A stretch of DNA of 64,000 bases from Filosporella fistucella (lineage: Eukaryota > Ascomycota > Leotiomycetes > Helotiales), in the NCBI GenBank assembly GCA_030077755.1, contig JAQJZZ010000014.1:3348001-3412000 (forward strand). The letters run 5' to 3'. The notes under the pieces are model-generated. The model made no database searches. It saw only the letters and a program-made list of their open reading frames with translations, and was not told where the DNA came from. Made by a program: the position numbers and the translations under genes. Shown here one piece after another: positions 1-11,157 of this stretch (the first letter of the stretch is position 1; every line of letters starts with the position of its first letter).

Positions 1-1496
1 ACGTTCTCGACATAATGTGTCATGGCCTTAGGAATGTATCCAGCATCTCCTGCATGGTAATCGAAGGTTCTTGCGTTGCCTTCTGCAGCCTGGAAATGGA
101 TGTTAGTCGCGTAAACTTCACTAAGGAGGAGAGAAAGTCCTGGGACATACATAAATTCCAATTCTGGCGTCTCCACTGATGAAGAAATTCCATTCATCAC
201 TGGTTGTATGCCAATGGATTTCTCTGATCGCACCCGGCTTAATAGTCACAACCGCCGCTGAAAACATGCTTGCCACTGGGAATACTTTCGGGTCTATGAT
301 CTTTACACTTCCGCCAGCCGTGTTGACATTCGCAGCTGCTTTGGAGGCGTGATAACTGTATGACTGCTGGACTGGCAAAAGCCCTGCTGAGCCGACAACA
401 TTCTGCTGGGCGATATCGGTCGGTGCTGGTGTTCCTGGAAATATGAATAATTCCCCTGGGGGAATGTTGTCCCATGCTGATAGAGGAAGACCATTGAAGT
501 TCTTTGAGAGAACAGATTTCTATGAGAATTAGTCGATGTCACGAAGACTCAACTCAATCGGGCTCACCGGATTGCGAGCGAACACCTCCGATGCAAGGAA
601 AGTGCTGTCCTCTGAAAATGCTCCATCGTCGAAGACAAGAAGGAATTCAACACCTCCTTTTAAGCCTTGGAGGGAGTGTGGTACCCCACTAGTCTAAGTC
701 AGCATCCAATATCGGAACGCATATCTGATAGCACTTACGCAGGGAAGAACCACACATCACCAGCACTCAAGTCATCCACAAAGGTCTGCCCGTCTTCGTT
801 CACAGCCTCAATTCTCACGCTTCCATTGAGCACGTAACTCCACTCAGCAGCTGTGTGCCAATGAAGCTCTCTATACCCTCCCTCTTCCAATCTCATATCA
901 ACACCTGCCATTTCGGTTGCGACAGGGATGTTATCCACATTTTGCTGTCTGGACCAACCGGCTCTCCCTAATCCAAGTTTGGCATGGGAGAGTCCCATAG
1001 GCCATTGAGCATTGGAAACACTCCCACTACATCGGTCAGTATCGCTCTTAGGTTAGACGCATGAGCTGAAAAAAAGACAAGTGCTTCAAAATAACAAGTG
1101 TATATATTTGAGACCTCTGTGACGTAGAAGAGACGTACAGGAATAGAGTGCTTACTGGTCAGTTCCAGGTGGCGCCAGCTTGTTAGGGTTCAACTTATCA
1201 TAACCCTCCGTTCTTGGTCCTGGGTCAGTTCCACCCTTAGAGCCACGAATGGGTTGAGGGTGGTCAACATTGGTGAAGTCAAGAGAAGCACCAATTACGG
1301 CTTCATCGGTTTGACCGGCAGCGAGTCCAAAGGAGATAGCTGATGGGTCTGCATTGATGACAGTATTTGAAGGATTATATCCAAGTAGATCTGTGGGTGC
1401 TGGAGCAGCAGAACCTGTGGGTGCGCCAAAGATCAGGCCATTGAAGCTTGAGAGTGCCAGGAGCAGAGTGCTGATATGGTGAGTTGGAGGGGCCAT
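1..1496 (-). CDS. Secreted oxalate decarboxylase (bicupin), 3' end cut by window
   Basis: Predicted secreted Mn-dependent bicupin converting oxalate to formate and CO2. Five exons fit: 1496-1156, 1026-739, 688-568, 519-151 and 89-1, all with GT..AG introns and continuous frame. The N-terminus ([17 protein letters not shown]) is a signal peptide. Cupin 1 shows [16 protein letters not shown] and, across an intron, [12 protein letters not shown], giving the two His, the Glu and the distal His that bind metal. Cupin 2 shows [17 protein letters not shown] and [14 protein letters not shown] lid-like SEDST resembles the SENST loop of bacterial OxdC, which favours decarboxylase over oxidase. The stop codon lies outside the window, so the C-terminus is missing. 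No fungal gene name is assigned because only homology class is visible. Confidence 0.9.
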
Positions 1497-3911
1497 TGCA
1501 CAGAGATAAAACTCAGTGAAGAATGATGATTGTGAGAAGTAGGAGCGGTAAGAAGAAGAAGCAAGGAAGGTGTTGATGAAAGAGCAGTGAAGTTGCTGGA
1601 GAGCTGGAAAAGAGGAGAAGTCTGGCTCCTTTTGTACTTCAAAGTCTCTGGCCCACTAAGCCATGATATTCTCCCCAACTCATCTCTACAAGCTTTTGAT
1701 CATCAGGAAGATAGCTTGATCTAGCTAGCAATATCCACTTAATCCCCTATCTTGAGTTGACTTTGAGCTTAAGTTACCTGCCAGCTGAAAAGTAACTATC
1801 GTCGGGCATATGTCATTCAAAGATCTTTCCAGGCGAGCTATTATGGCATCATATCCTAATTTCGGACGTCTGAAGAGCATCTGACAGGTGTCTATCGGTG
1901 GTAACTCGGAATTCACTTGGGTTTTCTTTGTTTCTGATGGAATTTGTCTGTCGGCGCGAGGGGAAAAGGAGCAAAGCAGGTTGTAGTATAGAGTGCACAG
2001 ATGGATACATCGAGTCATTGAGGCTAGCACTTCCACCTTTAGGCTCAATTTGCCGATCCACAAGAGAAACAAAGTTTCCGAACAAGCTTTGCCAATGTAG
2101 AGGGGCGTTTAGATGACGCTGCCCAGTCAAAGAAAGGCCGGGAAAGCTATATCTTCGCACGTGTGCAGGCGACCAGGAAGCCAGCCGTACTTCCATGAGG
2201 GTAGACCCGCTGTGGGTACTGTCGATCTTAGGAATAATCTCGCAAGCCACGATGGGAAGACACAGGCACAGTGCGGAAATGCTTCGCCTTCCTAAGACGT
2301 TATGTCGCGACCGTTATAGATTTCAACTGCCGGTTTCCCCGCAGCCCGGACTCATCCTTTACAGGGCATGCCTGCAGAAAGGGTAGCAAGGCCATCACCA
2401 GTGTTTCCCCATCCAATTGACAGTCCGATTTTCGATTGAAGCTTTACAGATAAAAATTGCTGGTCCCAATGCATTAGGCCAAGAGCATCGTATGCCTGCA
2501 CAAAGCTGTATAAAAACAGAAAGGCATGTTGAAAGTGTAGATATTTGGCACGGATCTGACCCGCAGTATTTTGGTCGGCAAGTCAATTTTCATACGTCCA
2601 ATGCTATCGAATAATCAGCGGGGGAACAAAGGCAACCATTGTTTCATCACCTTGACGGATGTGTATAAAAGGATGAATTACGTGCATGGTCAAGGAACTC
2701 TAATTGAGCCCCCCGGGCATGACATGGTGATACTTGGTGCCTCAATTTGGGCAGGAAACGGCCGGATCATCATCTAGGATGACGAAATCTCATCTCGCAT
2801 TATTCTCCGGTCGATCGATGGCTTGAGAATTGGAGAGGGAATGCTTCTAGATTATGATTATCTGCAAACGAAACAGCAGGCACCACCGACTTTCTGATTC
2901 ACGATAGTAGATGAGATCCCAATAGCGTAGCTATTCTATGCATCCTTCGCTCACCGGCAAACAATAGTGCCCGAAAGAAAGTTCGACATTTTGCTCGCAA
3001 CCACCTCTACTTTCTGTAACAAGAGACCTGATGGCCATCCGTCCAGAGCATTGATCTGACGTCGAGACACTCGCTGGCAGGTAACTTAACATCGTCCACT
3101 AATCTCCATCTTGCAGTCATTCCTCCCTTGTTTCTTACTATGACACAAACTATCGGATGGCAGTTAGACCACAGCCATGAGGCATGGGATATGTTGTTTG
3201 GATTTGCATACCTAGACGGCCTGATATCTTTCCGATTAGGGTATATCGGACCAACGGAATTCTCCCAAGTTTCCCAGGACCCATCAAACAGCTCCAAGCA
3301 CGGATGAGGTCCTGTAATTGAACAGTTCTATAGGAGGCGAAAAATTGAAGAGAGACGCGTAGCTGGCTAATTCCATATTCACAGTAATGATTTGTATGAG
3401 CCGCATCGCTTGAAGATGGCCAATAGGAACTGGTCGCCTCTTGATGCCAAACAATTTAGCCTTTGCCTGACATGGTCATGGAGCTAAGAAACTTTGTTCC
3501 CCTGTCCTCAAATCTCTTGCTAGAAGCTGACACTGTTCAAGCTGCCTCCTTGGCCGTTTTCCTGAAGGGGTGTGGATTTTGACACTTCTATTCTCATCCA
3601 GTTCGAGGTAGTTTAACCTGGACAAGAAAGTTGGGGATCGTGATTATGCATTCGACTTGAGCAAACCACCCCAAAAACACACAGCCTGACAGTATTGTCT
3701 AAGCGATTCCAATTTGCCAATCTGGACAGGAGGAGCTTCCGACGTCAAAATGTATCAGCAGACATCTATCTATGGCATGTGGTCGAACAATGAGGTGCAT
3801 AACTCTCCACGTCAATTATCGAGGAATCAATATACTGGACCTTATCAGATGCCACTTATCGCTCATGCTCGGACACCAGAACTTGATCGACGAGACGTAT
3901 GCGATGATGCT
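1497..3911. other. Intergenic region, no supported gene
   Basis: About 2.4 kb between the oxalate decarboxylase start and the 3' end of a regulator gene. The first 200-300 bp hold the decarboxylase leader and promoter. The open frames here are short, lack recognisable domains and show no consistent splice joins. Nothing further is supported. Confidence 0.6.
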
Positions 3912-5381
3912 TCAACAAAGCCGGTAATCAATCTTGGCCATTGCCTGGCGGAATTCAATCAATTTGTCTGCCATTGCCTGCGCTCTATCCTTGACGTTTT
4001 CTGCCGTCGCTTGTGTCAGGAGACGAGTACAATCAATTTTGTCACCATTCGAGGTAGTATTTGACGGCGATGCTGCAGGAGTTTGAATCTCTGATGCCAA
4101 ATCCGAAGCATAGTTGGATAGCTGAGAAGCGAATTGAATGAACAAAAGCATCTGCATCGGTACGGCAGTGGAGGGGGGCGGCACATAGTTTCCTATCTTC
4201 ATTATTGGCTGACCTTCCATTCCGTATTGTTCAGGCGTAAGCGGTTTTCCTCGTTGTGCGATGCAAATATGCATATGCTCCATCAGCGATTCATAAATGC
4301 TTATCAGCCGGAGGTGGCAAGATAAAAGGAGCAGTATCGAGGGAAGATCGAGCGGTTTCGACTTTTCAGCACACATGTACGAAGTCCGAGCTGCTGTGAA
4401 ATTTGTGCTCTCTCGTGGATAGACATTTGACGTATTGCCGTTTGGAGATGAGGTTTGTGAGGAAGAAGTGCTCAGCAATGTGTTGAGTAAGGAAGGATAT
4501 ATGTCCACAAGATCTTGGGTCAGTCGAAAGGTATCGTCTAAATTGTACCTCGGAAGGTGCTTGGATCCCATCAGATTACCCTCTGAATCAGGATCGTGTA
4601 TGGATAATGGAGGAATGGTTCTACTGTGCTCAAACAAGCCGACACTTAGTGTTGACAGTTTCTGAACACACTCAGCCAGGGAGTCTGGCTTGGGCATTTC
4701 TGAACCCCACATTGTTGGTGAAAGACCAGGTGATTGTGGCGTACTTCGACGTTGCGATGCATCCCCACCGGTGACAAGATCAGAAGTACACTCAAAAGAC
4801 CTAGAGAGATTCGATTCTCTTCTTTGCTGAAAAGCATTATTGGCATCAGGCGCATGGTTGTCAAGAGATAGCATCGGCTCATTGAAACTTGGTAGAGCAC
4901 ATGACTCTGGGATATCCAGACTGAAGTCATTCAAATAAGTATCGGGGAGGAACCCTTCATTCATAAATGTGTTGAAAGCTATTTCAGCATTGTCGAAAGC
5001 CTCTATGTTGAAGTCTGAAAGTATTGCATCGTTTGCAACTGAGACCCTCATTAGCATCGCGAAACGTGAACACAATTTCGATAGACAGATCTTACGACTT
5101 TGTTCGACTGCAGCCGCTACTCTCTTCCTCTTGCGAGCGATGAGGCCTGTTGGGCCATTTTCATTCGTAGGTATATTGCAATTGACCAAAGTCTGAGAAT
5201 TAGGGGTTGACGTATCCGAGCTCGGAGCTGTTGGCTTCTTTTGGCGAAAGGGACTGAAGACACAGGAGGTTCTAGCCTTCAAGCAACGGTCGCATGCAGC
5301 CTCACCCACTCGCCGTGGACAACGGATCTTTTGAGCATGACACCGGTCACAAGCCGCACGGCGCCGTACCTCTTCTGCCAT
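3912..5381 (-). CDS. Zn2Cys6 transcription factor, secondary-metabolism type
   Basis: Nuclear DNA-binding regulator. The Zn2Cys6 cluster lies at residues about 10-39, with spacing C-x2-C-x6-C-x8-C-x2-C-x6-C ([11 protein letters not shown], then [11 protein letters not shown]), followed by a basic stretch. The rest is Ser/Pro-rich with a helical C-terminal half ([20 protein letters not shown]) of the kind seen in AflR-like regulators; there is no classical fungal-trans domain. The frame is open throughout, but 5095-5039 is a good 57-nt intron (GTAAGA donor, GCTAATG branch, CTCAG acceptor) whose removal keeps frame, giving about 470 aa rather than 489. It is divergent from an acyltransferase gene 1 kb away, which is its most likely partner. 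The target pathway cannot be read from sequence. Confidence 0.85.
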   Translation of the reverse strand: MAEEVRRRAACDRCHAQKIRCPRRVGEAACDRCLKARTSCVFSPFRQKKPTAPSSDTSTPNSQTLVNCNIPTNENGPTGLIARKRKRVAAAVEQSRKICLSKLCSRFAMLMRVSVANDAILSDFNIEAFDNAEIAFNTFMNEGFLPDTYLNDFSLDIPESCALPSFNEPMLSLDNHAPDANNAFQQRRESNLSRSFECTSDLVTGGDASQRRSTPQSPGLSPTMWGSEMPKPDSLAECVQKLSTLSVGLFEHSRTIPPLSIHDPDSEGNLMGSKHLPRYNLDDTFRLTQDLVDIYPSLLNTLLSTSSSQTSSPNGNTSNVYPRESTNFTAARTSYMCAEKSKPLDLPSILLLLSCHLRLISIYESLMEHMHICIAQRGKPLTPEQYGMEGQPIMKIGNYVPPPSTAVPMQMLLFIQFASQLSNYASDLASEIQTPAASPSNTTSNGDKIDCTRLLTQATAENVKDRAQAMADKLIEFRQAMAKIDYRLC

Positions 5382-6407
5382 TATCGTTTGGTCTTCCTGC
5401 TCAGCACCACAGGAAAAATGAGCTGAATATCGCGGTACTCCTTGAGACTAGACCATAGGCGACGAGACCAGGCGTTACAATGCAAAGATGATTCGTACTG
5501 GAGACGATAAGTAATCTTTGATGATGGATTCCAGCTTCTTGGGATATGTCAGCATGCTATGATCACACGTTTCGTATGTTTTCAGGCACCTTCAAGACGC
5601 GTTTGATATGATGTGCACCGCCTCACCAGCCACTCGGTATTCGTTTAGGACTTTCGGCGTTCAGCCACAGACATTGTCTTATTGACTTGGAGGAATTTCA
5701 GCAATTACTTGCGATATCTAGAAATAATAAACTTGGATTTTGGTTTTTTGGATGAATCTTGAATGTTGAATCTTCACATCAAGCATTTGCTTTTATTGCC
5801 TTCATGTCCGTTATTCCTATGCTTTTCCTTTTTCTATATCACGTGACACCCCTCTTAAGCTACCTCCCCTTTTGCCTAAGACTAGGGATGAAATACGTTT
5901 CTGCCAACTCCTAGCCTGTATATCATGTCGTTAGCCCTTTCAAGTAATATTGTTAGATACGCTCAGGTATCAAATGATACTATGTCTATATAATGAGCTG
6001 GAGCATGGAATGAGTGACTATGAGTCATTATTTTGACTTACCAAAAACTTACTTATTGTATAAGACCTCTATGTGACCTATCACTATAATTATTCTTAGA
6101 ATAATTTGACACGAATGACGAAGCCCTCAAAATTTTTTGAGGGTTCTCGGCGTATTGAAATTGTCCTAAATTCTGTTGTTATTAAATTCATTTTCCAGTC
6201 TATCACACCTAATTCTTTCGTAAGTAATTCAAGAGTGAGGAGCTTCGTTTTTGGTGGTGATAGCCAAATCAAGCGTAACCATAAACTCTATGATCCACCG
6301 CTCCAATTCTCGATTTTCTCACTTACGTGCTCTGATAGTGTCGTTAAATCGTATTATTTATATTTATACAAGTATACGATCTTTCAGCAAAATTCAATAT
6401 TTGACAC
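5382..6407. other. Divergent promoter between Zn2Cys6 regulator and acyltransferase
   Basis: About 1 kb shared upstream region of two divergent genes. It is AT-rich from about 5700 onward and holds a TCACGTGA palindrome near 5840, a TGAGTCA bZIP-like site near 6020, and several TATA-like tracts before 6408. No gene is seen; small frames at 6106-6433 look like leader sequence. Confidence 0.55.
5839..5846. promoter_or_regulatory. TCACGTGA palindrome (E-box, CACGTG core)
   Basis: Perfect 8-bp palindrome with a CACGTG core, lying within the divergent promoter 458 bp upstream of the regulator ATG and about 560 bp upstream of the acyltransferase ATG. CACGTG is bound by bHLH factors in fungi. Use of this copy is inference. 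Confidence 0.35.
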
Positions 6408-8270
6408 ATGAATCTCCGTATTGCAGATTCTGATCTAGGGTGTCAAACGACAACAGATATGTTTCCGTCTCATTCTAAGGAAACGGTCCCATCTCCTTTC
6501 AAGATTATCACAGTTCCTTCAATTGAACCCAACTATTATCGATGGACGTCATCAGTCAAGGATCGGGAATGGCAACGCCCTGCTTTAGCAGGCGAGACTG
6601 TGTGGGCATCCAAGCCTCAAGAATACTGCCAGCTTTACGTGTACGCCTCTCTAAGTATCAGTACAAATATCAGACAAGCAGAGTTTTCAGATGTCGCCAA
6701 AAAGTCTTGGATCCGTCTCCGATTTGAAAACCCTCAAATTGGGGTTGTCGCCGAGATTGGCAATGAGGGGCATGTGTCTTTACACGCTCGAGCGCCGACG
6801 GACAGTGCTGAAGCAAGTCAATGGTGTGAGAAGACATTGATATTTGAAAATGTACAAGGAGACAACGTATTCAAAGTATTGAGAGCAACTTTAGTTCAGC
6901 ATCAAGCAGATAAGGAGAGGGAACCCGCATGGCTGCTACTCGATACAGTCGTAGACAATGATAATTTGGTCAGGAGGGTTGACCTAATACTCAATGCCGA
7001 CCACCAAATCACAGATGGAATAGGATGCCGCATTCTCCTCTCCAAATACTTGTCTCTCCTTGCCACCACCATGACTGCCCCAGCTGACTCGAAAGACCAA
7101 ATTCTCGACTGGAACAAAAGTTTAAAGAATCTTCCCCGCCCTTGGATTTCTCTCATGAACTCTGAGCAGATAACTTCTGGTCTGGAGTATCAGCACGCAG
7201 CATCTCAGAACCACAATATCTTGCACGCCACAAAAGTAGCCTCCTCCATTGATCCCGTAAACAGCTGATTGACCACTTCCCAGAATCCACATTTTGGACT
7301 CCCCCTTCTCCATCCCAAGGGTTCGGAACACCAAAATCACCATTCAATCATGTTCACAGATACCGAGAGTCTCCTTCTAATGAAAGCCATCAAACTTTCC
7401 CTCGAACCCGGAACGAACATCACACATCTCACCCACGCCTCTCTAATCCTGACAACCCTCCTTCACTCGCCCCTCCCTCCACTTTCCGAAGTACAGCCTA
7501 TCGACACAGTATGTTGGCTAAATGGTCGTCGATACCTTGATGACCCTGATGCCAATAAGCAATATATTCCTATCTGCCAATCGTTTGCGCCAATAAAATT
7601 CCCTGAGCTGAGAGGTCTGGAAATTGATACCTCGACGGAGAGAGAGCTGGTAAGAGAGAAGCTGAGCGTAATATGTGAGATGGCTAGAAAACAGTACGGG
7701 TTGCTTAGGGAGAGGAAAATTGTAATGCCGGAAAGTGTGTTCGTGTTGGAGGAAGTAGGGAGGATGGCTGCAAGGTGAGATGGTGTCCCCTTACTTGGTA
7801 GGAGGAGTTGCTAATGGAGGATAGAAACAATCTTGACACTGATTTAGCGCCTCCACAGCAAGAGCGATCATTGCGAGCTGATCCTGTAAGCCGCTCTTTG
7901 TCTCTTATCGTCACGTCAGCTAATACCTCACAGCTCTTTCTCAGCGACGGAATAACAGAAAATTACATTTCGCATTCTTATCCGCAGACCCAAAGCCCAA
8001 AGGCATTCGACGTCGAGGAAGTAGTTTTCGCAGCTTCTACAGATGGGCCGAACTTGTCAGTGATTTTCTGAAGTCCCCCCTCTTTGTGGGAAATATCGGC
8101 CACTAACCAACTATAGAATCGTGAGATTGAGTAGTTGGCGTAGCAAGATCTGCCTTTCTGGTGAATGGAATGGTAGGGATTATAAAACCGAGGCGATAGT
8201 GAAATTCTTGGAGGATATAAAGAGGATTATGGAATGTATCACAGACGACAAGGAGGTGACGAATCAGTGA
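6408..8270 (+). CDS. HxxxD-type acyltransferase (Tri3/condensation-like), possibly disrupted
   Basis: Cytosolic acyltransferase of the fungal trichothecene-O-acetyltransferase/condensation-like group, which acylate secondary metabolites with acyl-CoA. The catalytic motif is HQITDG (His199, Asp203). Homology-like sequence continues past 7778 through introns 7777-7826 (branch GCTAATG, acceptor GATAG), 7887-7934 (48 nt) and one ending about 8117 (branch CACTAAC, acceptor CTATAG), finishing KDDKEVTNQ-like at the TGA 8268-8270. One in-frame TGA at 7266-7268 interrupts the frame. It lies inside a 27-nt GTAAAC...CCCAG segment whose removal keeps frame and gives a natural junction (SSIDP to NPHFGLPL). 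So either this is an unusually small intron or the gene is inactive. Start could also be the Met at 6459. Divergent from a Zn2Cys6 regulator. Confidence 0.75.
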
Positions 8271-8989
8271 AAAGGCGTGACTGAGAATATCGCGATCTAG
8301 GAGGCAGAAAATTGTGTGTTTGAAAAATATCAATTAAATGCAAGCTGCTCAAACAATAACCTATTATGGTCGTGATAAACGACCGGCCTAGTCGCGATCA
8401 TAGCTGTAATATGTCATGATCCAATCGCACTAAACAAAGTAATTCCAGGGTATCAAACCATAACTCGCAAGTCGATATACGTGTACATGCATTCATTGGG
8501 ATCCGACCCCGTATTTCTACGAAGCCTAGCTCTGTGTATCCCTCACCTACAAAATATCACTCCTCGGCCACTGCCAGCTGTCTATTTCCACTGAGGCGCG
8601 CAAATCCTTGATGTCGTATCGCAACTAGTCTGCGTGCCATAATTGCTGGAATTACTTCCGCATATGAATTGAGATATGATCGATGTCGGCCTCCTTACTG
8701 CTAAATGTCCACGACTTCCAGGTTGCTAAACACCCTCCTCTCGCCGATCATCATCTCTCTTCCCCCAAATCTTGGCAAGTTCACACCCTCGGGGTGCTTT
8801 CCCTCCGCTCCCTCTCTTCGAAGCTATATAACATGGATTTATGCTAGCCGCTTTAAGTGACGAGTTTCAGCATCGTTGCCTGGCGTAGATAAGGACAGTG
8901 AAGATTGTCGTGATGGGCTACAGTCCCCAATTTCATGCCACATGGTTGATTCGGAACCGCAAACCTCCAGTAGACAGAGTTTGAGTATA
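8271..8989. other. Intergenic, convergent ends
   Basis: About 720 bp between the convergent acyltransferase and MARVEL-protein genes. It contains a short hairpin near 8368. No coding sequence is supported. Confidence 0.6.
8368..8384. repeat. Short perfect inverted repeat
   Basis: GGTCGT and ACGACC flank a 5-nt GATAA loop, about 100 bp past the acyltransferase stop codon. It could be a 3' UTR hairpin or a binding site; the sequence does not decide. Confidence 0.4.
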
Positions 8990-9545
8990 TCAAGACCTCC
9001 TACTCCTGCGTGACGACCTGGCAGTCGAACGCGACGAATAGTGGACAGACACCACCTCTTCCTCCGTAACGCGTGCCATTTTGGCATATACAGAACAATC
9101 GATAACTCCTAGGAATACCAAGAGAAGATGCACTAGTCTACATATACCATGTCAGTACTGCTACTGCTCACGGATTTGTCAAAGATAGAACTCACGCTAA
9201 AGCCAGCTGTATCCATGTCTCAGCAGGCGCAAGCTGCGGCTCGCTTTTGGTACCATAATTCCACGCAGTTAAATTGATGACACCACCTATCAGAAAACCC
9301 AATGCGATCAAATCAAGGCACATCAATCCTCCTGGTGGCAATCGGCGACGTGTACATAGGCATATGAGGTCGAAGCTGCAGAGTAGTAATGACCAAATAA
9401 CACCCACATACGTAGGGATAGGGGTGACGCCATGTCCGCTAACAATGATGGCAAAGACAAGAAGAATGATTCCAAGAATGAGAGCGACAAATCGGAAAAG
9501 GATGGCTGTGTAGCGCAGCTGCTCTGGGTAGAGCTGGCGAGGCAT
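8990..9545 (-). CDS. Small four-TM MARVEL-domain-like membrane protein
   Basis: Integral membrane protein of about 165 aa in two exons (9545-9196 and 9137-8990) joined by a 58-nt intron with GTGAGT donor, TACTGACA branch and TGTAG acceptor. Four hydrophobic segments are visible at residues about 15-37, 45-64, 72-92 and 108-132, the last completed by exon 2 (LVHLLLVFLGVIDC). The topology and the N-terminal LRYTAILFRFVALILG fit fungal MARVEL-type proteins. The C-terminal tail is Ser/Arg-rich. Membrane-organising roles are known for the superfamily; the particular role here is unknown. It sits alone downstream of a regulator gene on the same strand, 1.6 kb away. Confidence 0.8.
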
Positions 9546-11157
9546 GGCGGGGAAGGAGATGTATAGCGGGGTATATAAGCTTATCGTAAGCTAACGAAAG
9601 TAATTCTCTGTTCCGATATCAAAAGAATGGCAGAAACCAAGATATCTACAGCTTCAATGACGTCAAATTCCTCAGAAATGGCGATCGTGGAGACGATATC
9701 GAGCAGCGACAGCTGGAGATTGGGCAGCGGGAAAGGCTGCATGATATGCTCCTTATCCCCCACCTTCGACCACCCCTTTCGATAGCTCGAGGGTGGGTGC
9801 GTAAGCTTACCTATACAGACAAACAAATATATCCGTGCAGCCCTACCAGCTGGCTGATACACCTCTCGAATCCATTACTGCGGCCAGGCAACAATCCAGC
9901 AGCTCGGATGTCCGAATGCGATTTGCACTACTGACCCGAGAAAGCCAATGACCAATTGCAGTGCGCATCTTGATTGTGAAGGAGCGCAAACTGAATGATC
10001 AATTCAGGCTGTGTAAGGATTCATGTCGAGGTTGTTGGTTGCGAGTCGTGAAGGAAGTCGAGACTGGTATTGCCTCCCGATCGGATCCTCCCGTTTTGTT
10101 GCACCTTTTGCGAATTGTCCAGTAAGCTGCGGGGTACAACCCACGGAGACTTGTCGATTCTGTATTGCGTGCAACGCTGCACGATAAGTGTGCTGCACTT
10201 CGCTATTGCAGGCCGCATGCACTCAAGCATACCCGCCAATCAACTTTACGAACCTCAATGAGCTGATTGTCAGATGAAGATGCCGATAGATAAGGCTGGA
10301 CGTGTTCCATGCTCTGAGGGACGAATGGAACATCTGTCTGCTTGGTGTGTGTTCGTGAGTGGTAACATCGTCGGGAATATTTGGTTAATCAAGGGGTCGA
10401 AGGGTATTGGCGTTGCTGTGCGTAATACTCGCCGTTTCGAAAGCTGTCACTTTGACCCCGCTAGAAGAACCCCCACGATATGTCCGAAACAACCTGGAAG
10501 ATGGACGAATTTGTGCTATCGCCAGAGAGCGTTCCAAAATTGAACCTGAATTGTTCATATAGCATTGGCTAAGTGGAGTATAGATTTCGGGCCATATAAA
10601 ACGCCTTCCAAGCTCATCAAGTTCCCCCATATTGTAACGTAAGGTATTGCACCTCATTACTTGGACGTCAAAACCATCTATATAGCAACGGAGGACCTCT
10701 TCCAATGAATACGCCGGCGCAGAGCTGGTAAAATTACAACCCATCATCAGAAGACATCACCTATATTTTGCCCGTCCTAAAGTACCCGCCCAAGTAGTGT
10801 ATATTCGCAACGACGCCAAATCACAACTAAGCCACCGACAACAAAGAAAACTCGTATTCAGATCGTGATACATTGACGTAAAGAAAAAAGGTCTCGGGAC
10901 CAGTTTCGTCGAACTCAACGGACTGTGACCATGGCCTATGCGCAAATCACAGGTATTCTGATGATCGCAAAGCAACAATCAGACCCGAGTTATCAAGGGC
11001 CACGAGTGCAGGTCCAGGCATTTCATCATACAGGCAATTGTGCAAAGCCTCTCACCCACAATCTTTACTGAAGAATGGCAGTTGGAAATTGGATGTACCA
11101 AGATAAGTATGAGTGCGTGACGAAGTGCATCCAAATGTCGTCCATGCGGCCTCTGGA
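9546..11157. other. Intergenic region, no supported gene
   Basis: About 1.6 kb. A 120-codon minus-strand frame at 10385-10747 has no recognisable domain, signal peptide or splice continuation and is not called. Nothing else is seen. Confidence 0.5.

Noticed and set aside
1849..2250. 133-codon minus-strand frame upstream of oxalate decarboxylase
   Set aside because: Overlaps several other frames, lacks domains and sits in presumed promoter sequence.
7262..7380. Alternative reading frame through the acyltransferase break suggesting two frameshifts
   Set aside because: The frames before and after the TGA are the same, and sequence after it (NPHFGLPL) matches family expectation, so frameshifts are unnecessary.
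10385..10747. 120-codon minus-strand frame
   Set aside because: No recognisable features and no splice continuation to neighbouring exons.
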